In this document: piece after piece, positions 60,847 through 64,000 of the stretch
Layout: every line of letters starts with the position of its first letter
Position numbering within the stretch: the stretch's first letter is position 1
Origin: Combretum micranthum
Taxonomy: Eukaryota; Streptophyta; Magnoliopsida; Myrtales; Combretaceae
NCBI GenBank assembly: GCA_024138025.1
Contig: JAMXBD010000388.1
Span: 806,001-870,000 of the forward strand
DNA length: 64,000 bases
Direction of reading: 5' to 3'
Made by a program: the position numbers and the translations under genes
Notes under the pieces: model-generated
Seen by the model: only the letters and a program-made list of their open reading frames with translations
Database searches by the model: none
What the model was told of the DNA's origin: nothing

Positions 60847-61716
60847 TGTGGATTGAGAGTATCTAGCTATAATTTAGTAGGCCCATGAAGAGCTCATCAA
60901 GCGCTTAGGACAAAAAGCTCCAAAAGGATCCCTTACCCACAAGATCTTGACCACACGAGGGCCTTGGCCTCGTGCTAAAGAATCACAAGGGCTTTGATCC
61001 AATCAGGACCTTGGTCTTGGTTTGTCATCACCTTGGCTCTACATTCCTAGAACCGTATCTTTGCATCTCACTCCAATCTTATTAAAGGAACAGCTCCATG
61101 CTCATCCACCCCCGCTCCATACAAGAATCAGCTTGGGTCCGAGGCAACCTACCTCCTTATCGACTTGAGCTCATGTGGAACAATATTCTGTGGGCCTCTA
61201 ATTGAGGTAAGACCAAAGACTATAAATAGACTCTCATCCCTACAACATGTTTGGCTAATTAGAATGGAATTGATATTCCACTTTTATTACCGCATAATAC
61301 CTATTCTTTCTTTTCGTTTGTAAAAAATTTTATAAAAAAAAATGTCGATTTTATGTAATGAAAAATAGGTAAGGAATCCTCGTTCTTTTCCTTTATTGGA
61401 GGAATGACTATTCCTGACCAACCATTATATTTTGTTCCAAAAATACCTCTAATTATAAAATAAGGAAGAGCAATTCTTTTTCAGCCTAATTCAATTCTAG
61501 TAAACCACAAGTACCGTAAAGGTTTGAGTATTATAGTCTATACTATGCTATATTACCTGATGTTCTCATAGTGTTCTACTCTCTTGAACCCACCAACTAA
61601 TTTAAGCATTGGAGTGGTTGTATTGGATAACTCCTAGTACTATACTAACTGTATTTTGTGTTCACAGGCCCATTGTGTACTAGCACTACCTCTATGGCGA
61701 TTCCTCACCTACAACA
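60847..61716. mobile_element. Solo LTR with empty-site paralogue
   Basis: 870 bp, starts TGTGGATTGAG and ends CACCTACAACA, flanked by perfect CATGG at 60842-60846 and 61717-61721. Unit 1 reads TTCATGGTATTTTGAATC with a single CATGG at 58776-58780, the uninterrupted target. A TATAAATAGACTCTCATCCC stretch near 61221 looks like an LTR promoter in plus orientation. A MITE-like AT-rich segment seems nested near 61255-61505. Confidence 0.92.
61255..61505. mobile_element. MITE-like segment nested in the solo LTR
   Basis: AT-rich stretch with GGAATTGATATTCC, AGGAATGACTATTCCTG and AATTCAATTCTAG, resembling the GGAAT-rich terminal pattern of plant hAT-type MITEs also seen near 23200-23500. Ends not resolved. 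Confidence 0.3.
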
Positions 61717-62330
61717 CATGGTATTCTAGATCTAGTCAACTATTAATAAAACATCTATTAAAATACTAATTGTCCGTTTATTTACACAAGGGAAAAGTAA
61801 GATTAGAAAAATTATGCCTTAGTGATAGTAAAAGCTATTATGGAGTGATAGTATTTTACATATTAATCTAAAATTAATGTATTTTAGTATTTACTTTGTC
61901 TAAAATTTTATTACAAAAATATATATTTTAATATTTACTTCAGTTTATTAATTGCAGTATTAAATTAGGATTAAAATATATATATCATTATGTCTCTATT
62001 TGGTTATTTTGAATAAATAAAAAGTTATTTATTAGGGTAAAATTGTCTCATTGTTTGATTTTTTATTCCTACTGGAGATGGAAAAGAGAGAAAGAAAAAA
62101 AAAAAAGAAACTTCCAAGTGGTTTTAATAATTCCCTCCATATAGGAATAGAAAGATTACTGAGCCTAAATACTCTTAGGTCTAATTTATAAATAAACAAG
62201 ATAAAGTAGCATGTTTCTAGAATAGTTATTTTGTTCTAATTTATAAATAAACAAGGTAAAATCAAGTATTTTTGGAATAGTTTTTTTGTTCCACATCTAT
62301 TACCTCCAAGTAAGCAGACCATAGAGTAAG

Positions 62331-63399
62331 CAAAAAAATATTTTAAAAAACCTTAAAATTTAGAAATTTTGTAAAATAATCCAAAAATCAGACAATTGTG
62401 CTTTGAAGACATGATTTGATTTTGCCCCACAAGTGTTGTAAACTTTCCATGTCAAAAGTCAACATAAAGTTGCATTTGAAATCATGTTTTTAACACAAGT
62501 TTTAAATGCCTCATTTTAAAGACTTTTTTCTTCAAAAGTTTGCCAATTTAGTATCTAAAGTTTTACATTTTATAATCTAATAATCCTTATAATTTGAAAC
62601 AAAGTTCAATTCACTGTCCCTAAGACAGATTTAGAACAGAATTATAAAAATACATAAAGTGAAACTTTATACACTAAATTACTCAAATATAAAAGTAGCG
62701 ATACTTGCATTGCCATTATTAGTGTGTATGCTTACTATATGTTTGTTTACTTGCATACATTTACATATGTAAGCACTTTACAACCGTGGTATATATTTAT
62801 CCAAAAACATGTATTTTAAAATCGCATATATATTTCATGTATAGGCCTATATATCATTATTGTTGTTGAAGATACTCATGCATATGAAGAAATTGAATTG
62901 GGCTTGGGACTGAGGTTACTCATCATCGCATAAGTGGAGATGGGATCTTTTTTTGTGGCCATTGGAGATGGGATCTTGAGATGGGTAAATTAAAAAAAAA
63001 AAAAACTTTTTAGGATAAATTTTTAAGGTATTAATGTTTCAAGTAGCTAAAAAGAGGTTTTAATATTTGGAGATAAATTTATTTAAGGTATCAACGTTTT
63101 AACTTATTGAAAAATGGTACAACGTTTTGTGATATGTGTCAAATAAGATATTAATATTTGACTATTAACAAAAATTAGGAAAACTTAATTGAAAATTAAT
63201 TCAAACATTGATATCTTAAATGAATTTTATAAAACATTGATACCTTATATAATTCACTTTGTAAAACATTAATTCATCTTTTTAACCACTTAAAACGTAT
63301 TTTCAAACGTTGATACTTTCTAGCATAATTTATCCACCTTGAAATATATAAATATGGCTTAACTTTCAAAAATTTTAAATGGAGTGACCTAGAGTGAGA
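62331..63399. other. AT-rich intergenic region
   Basis: No gene. 63000-63300 contains four or five diverged repetitions of a phrase meaning roughly AAGGTATYAAYRTTT on either strand, a small fold-back structure. Confidence 0.45.
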
Positions 63400-64000
63400 A
63401 AATTTTTAAAATTCACAGTTCCCATATATCTGCATATACATACTTGCAATGACAGGTTACTTTAGTAATGCACCTTGCAGCAAGAGTAGGAGACGACTAA
63501 CAAAGCAGCTAAGGTAAGTTTGAGCAGTTTCAAGTACCACCAAGTAGGTGACAAACACCCTATAAATCATCCCTAATCAGTCATCTCGAAATGCTAATGC
63601 AGCAAAATGAATCTGGAAACAGTCAACCAATTGTCTCAATAAGAGTAGACCAAAGGTGCATTCCTCCAATAATCATTAGTCTGTTGCCTGCCGATAGAAA
63701 CCATTAATGCTTCCAAAAATTTTACAAAAGAGAATAAAACAAAAGCCTAAATTCTTCATAGCAAAATGGCCTTAAGTCAAAGGACTTAACAATCTATTCC
63801 CCACATTAGGCATGGTAAAAGTTAGTCATCTGTGGTAAAGAACTCCCAAGTGGGAATTTCTTTCTTCCCATGTAAACACGTGCAAGAGCGAATTACTGCT
63901 GCAGATGTAATGTAGAAGTTCACCCTTTGATTACTGGAAATAAATACAAAACTTCATTGTTATAGCCAAAGAATTTATCAGCAATTATCTGTTTCCCTGT
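63400..64000. repeat. Resistance-cluster non-coding block, copy f
   Basis: 63410-63680 matches 26300-26530 and 27456-27715 (ATATCTGCATATAC, AATGCTAATGCAGCAAA, AAAGGTGCATTCCTCCAATAATCA). 63920-64000 matches 12340-12420 (CCCTTTGATTACTGGAA, GAATTTATCAGCAATTAT). The copy runs off the right edge. Confidence 0.7.

Larger units (their letters stand above)
59700..62330. repeat. AT-rich tandem duplication, unit 2
   Basis: Second copy of 57660-59240, lengthened by a solo LTR at 60847-61716. Diverged by many substitutions and small indels, so the duplication is old. No recognisable gene; the short minus ORF 60217-60411 is conserved only as DNA and is not intact in unit 1. Confidence 0.8.

Noticed and set aside
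1..64000. CRISPR array, bacterial operon or integrated virus
   Set aside because: No regularly spaced short repeats, no compact gene order. All reverse transcriptases seen belong to LTR retrotransposons, with LTRs and Copia or Gypsy domain order.

Overview
This is plant nuclear DNA, most likely from a eudicot. It is AT-rich, shows no operon-like gene packing, and is dominated by decayed LTR retrotransposons (Copia and Gypsy), Mutator-like elements, MITEs and solo LTRs. The only host protein families I can recognise are coiled-coil NB-ARC LRR resistance genes of the RPS5-like type and a captured fragment of a pentatricopeptide (PPR) gene. I found no intact host gene: every recognisable coding region carries stops, frameshifts or truncations. 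I cannot name the species.

Layout. 1-309 is a Copia RNase H remnant. 2008-7717 is a complete but inactivated Copia element (Copia-1) with both LTRs and a 5-bp target duplication. 8446-10855 is a minus-strand Copia remnant (Copia-3) with one short LTR and a tRNA-Met-type primer site. 12.3-33.6 kb is a minus-strand resistance-gene cluster. It holds two long NB-ARC-LRR pseudogenes (17073-19696 and 30869-33461), three short LRR-tail relics (about 14.96-15.40, 28.69-28.97 and 29.93-30.13 kb) and repeated non-coding blocks. The two halves, 12.3-19.9 and 26.0-33.6 kb, are tandem duplicates about 13.7 kb apart. 33.6-46.4 kb is AT-rich and contains further copies of the resistance-gene upstream flank, a tRNA-like relic and an internally deleted Gypsy element (40097-44040).

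46.4-57.6 kb is a nested stack. A second Copia relic related to Copia-1 (Copia-2, plus strand) is broken by a mini-Gypsy element (46647-49511), a solo LTR (50227-51733), another solo LTR (53111-53892), a Mutator-like element (53945-54747) and a Pack-MULE carrying a PPR gene fragment (56027-57037). Each of the five insertions has a perfect target-site duplication that I could read directly. 57.66-62.33 kb is an AT-rich tandem duplication whose second copy holds a solo LTR (60847-61716). From 63.4 kb the resistance-cluster non-coding block reappears, so the cluster probably continues to the right of the window.

How the parts relate. The recurrent non-coding blocks act as a ruler. Because paralogous copies lack particular insertions, several transposon insertions can be dated and their target duplications checked inside this one window: Copia-1, a Tourist-like MITE, the solo LTR at 60.8 kb and a GC-rich insert at 16.3 kb. 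The strongest single observation is the Pack-MULE with its PPR fragment.
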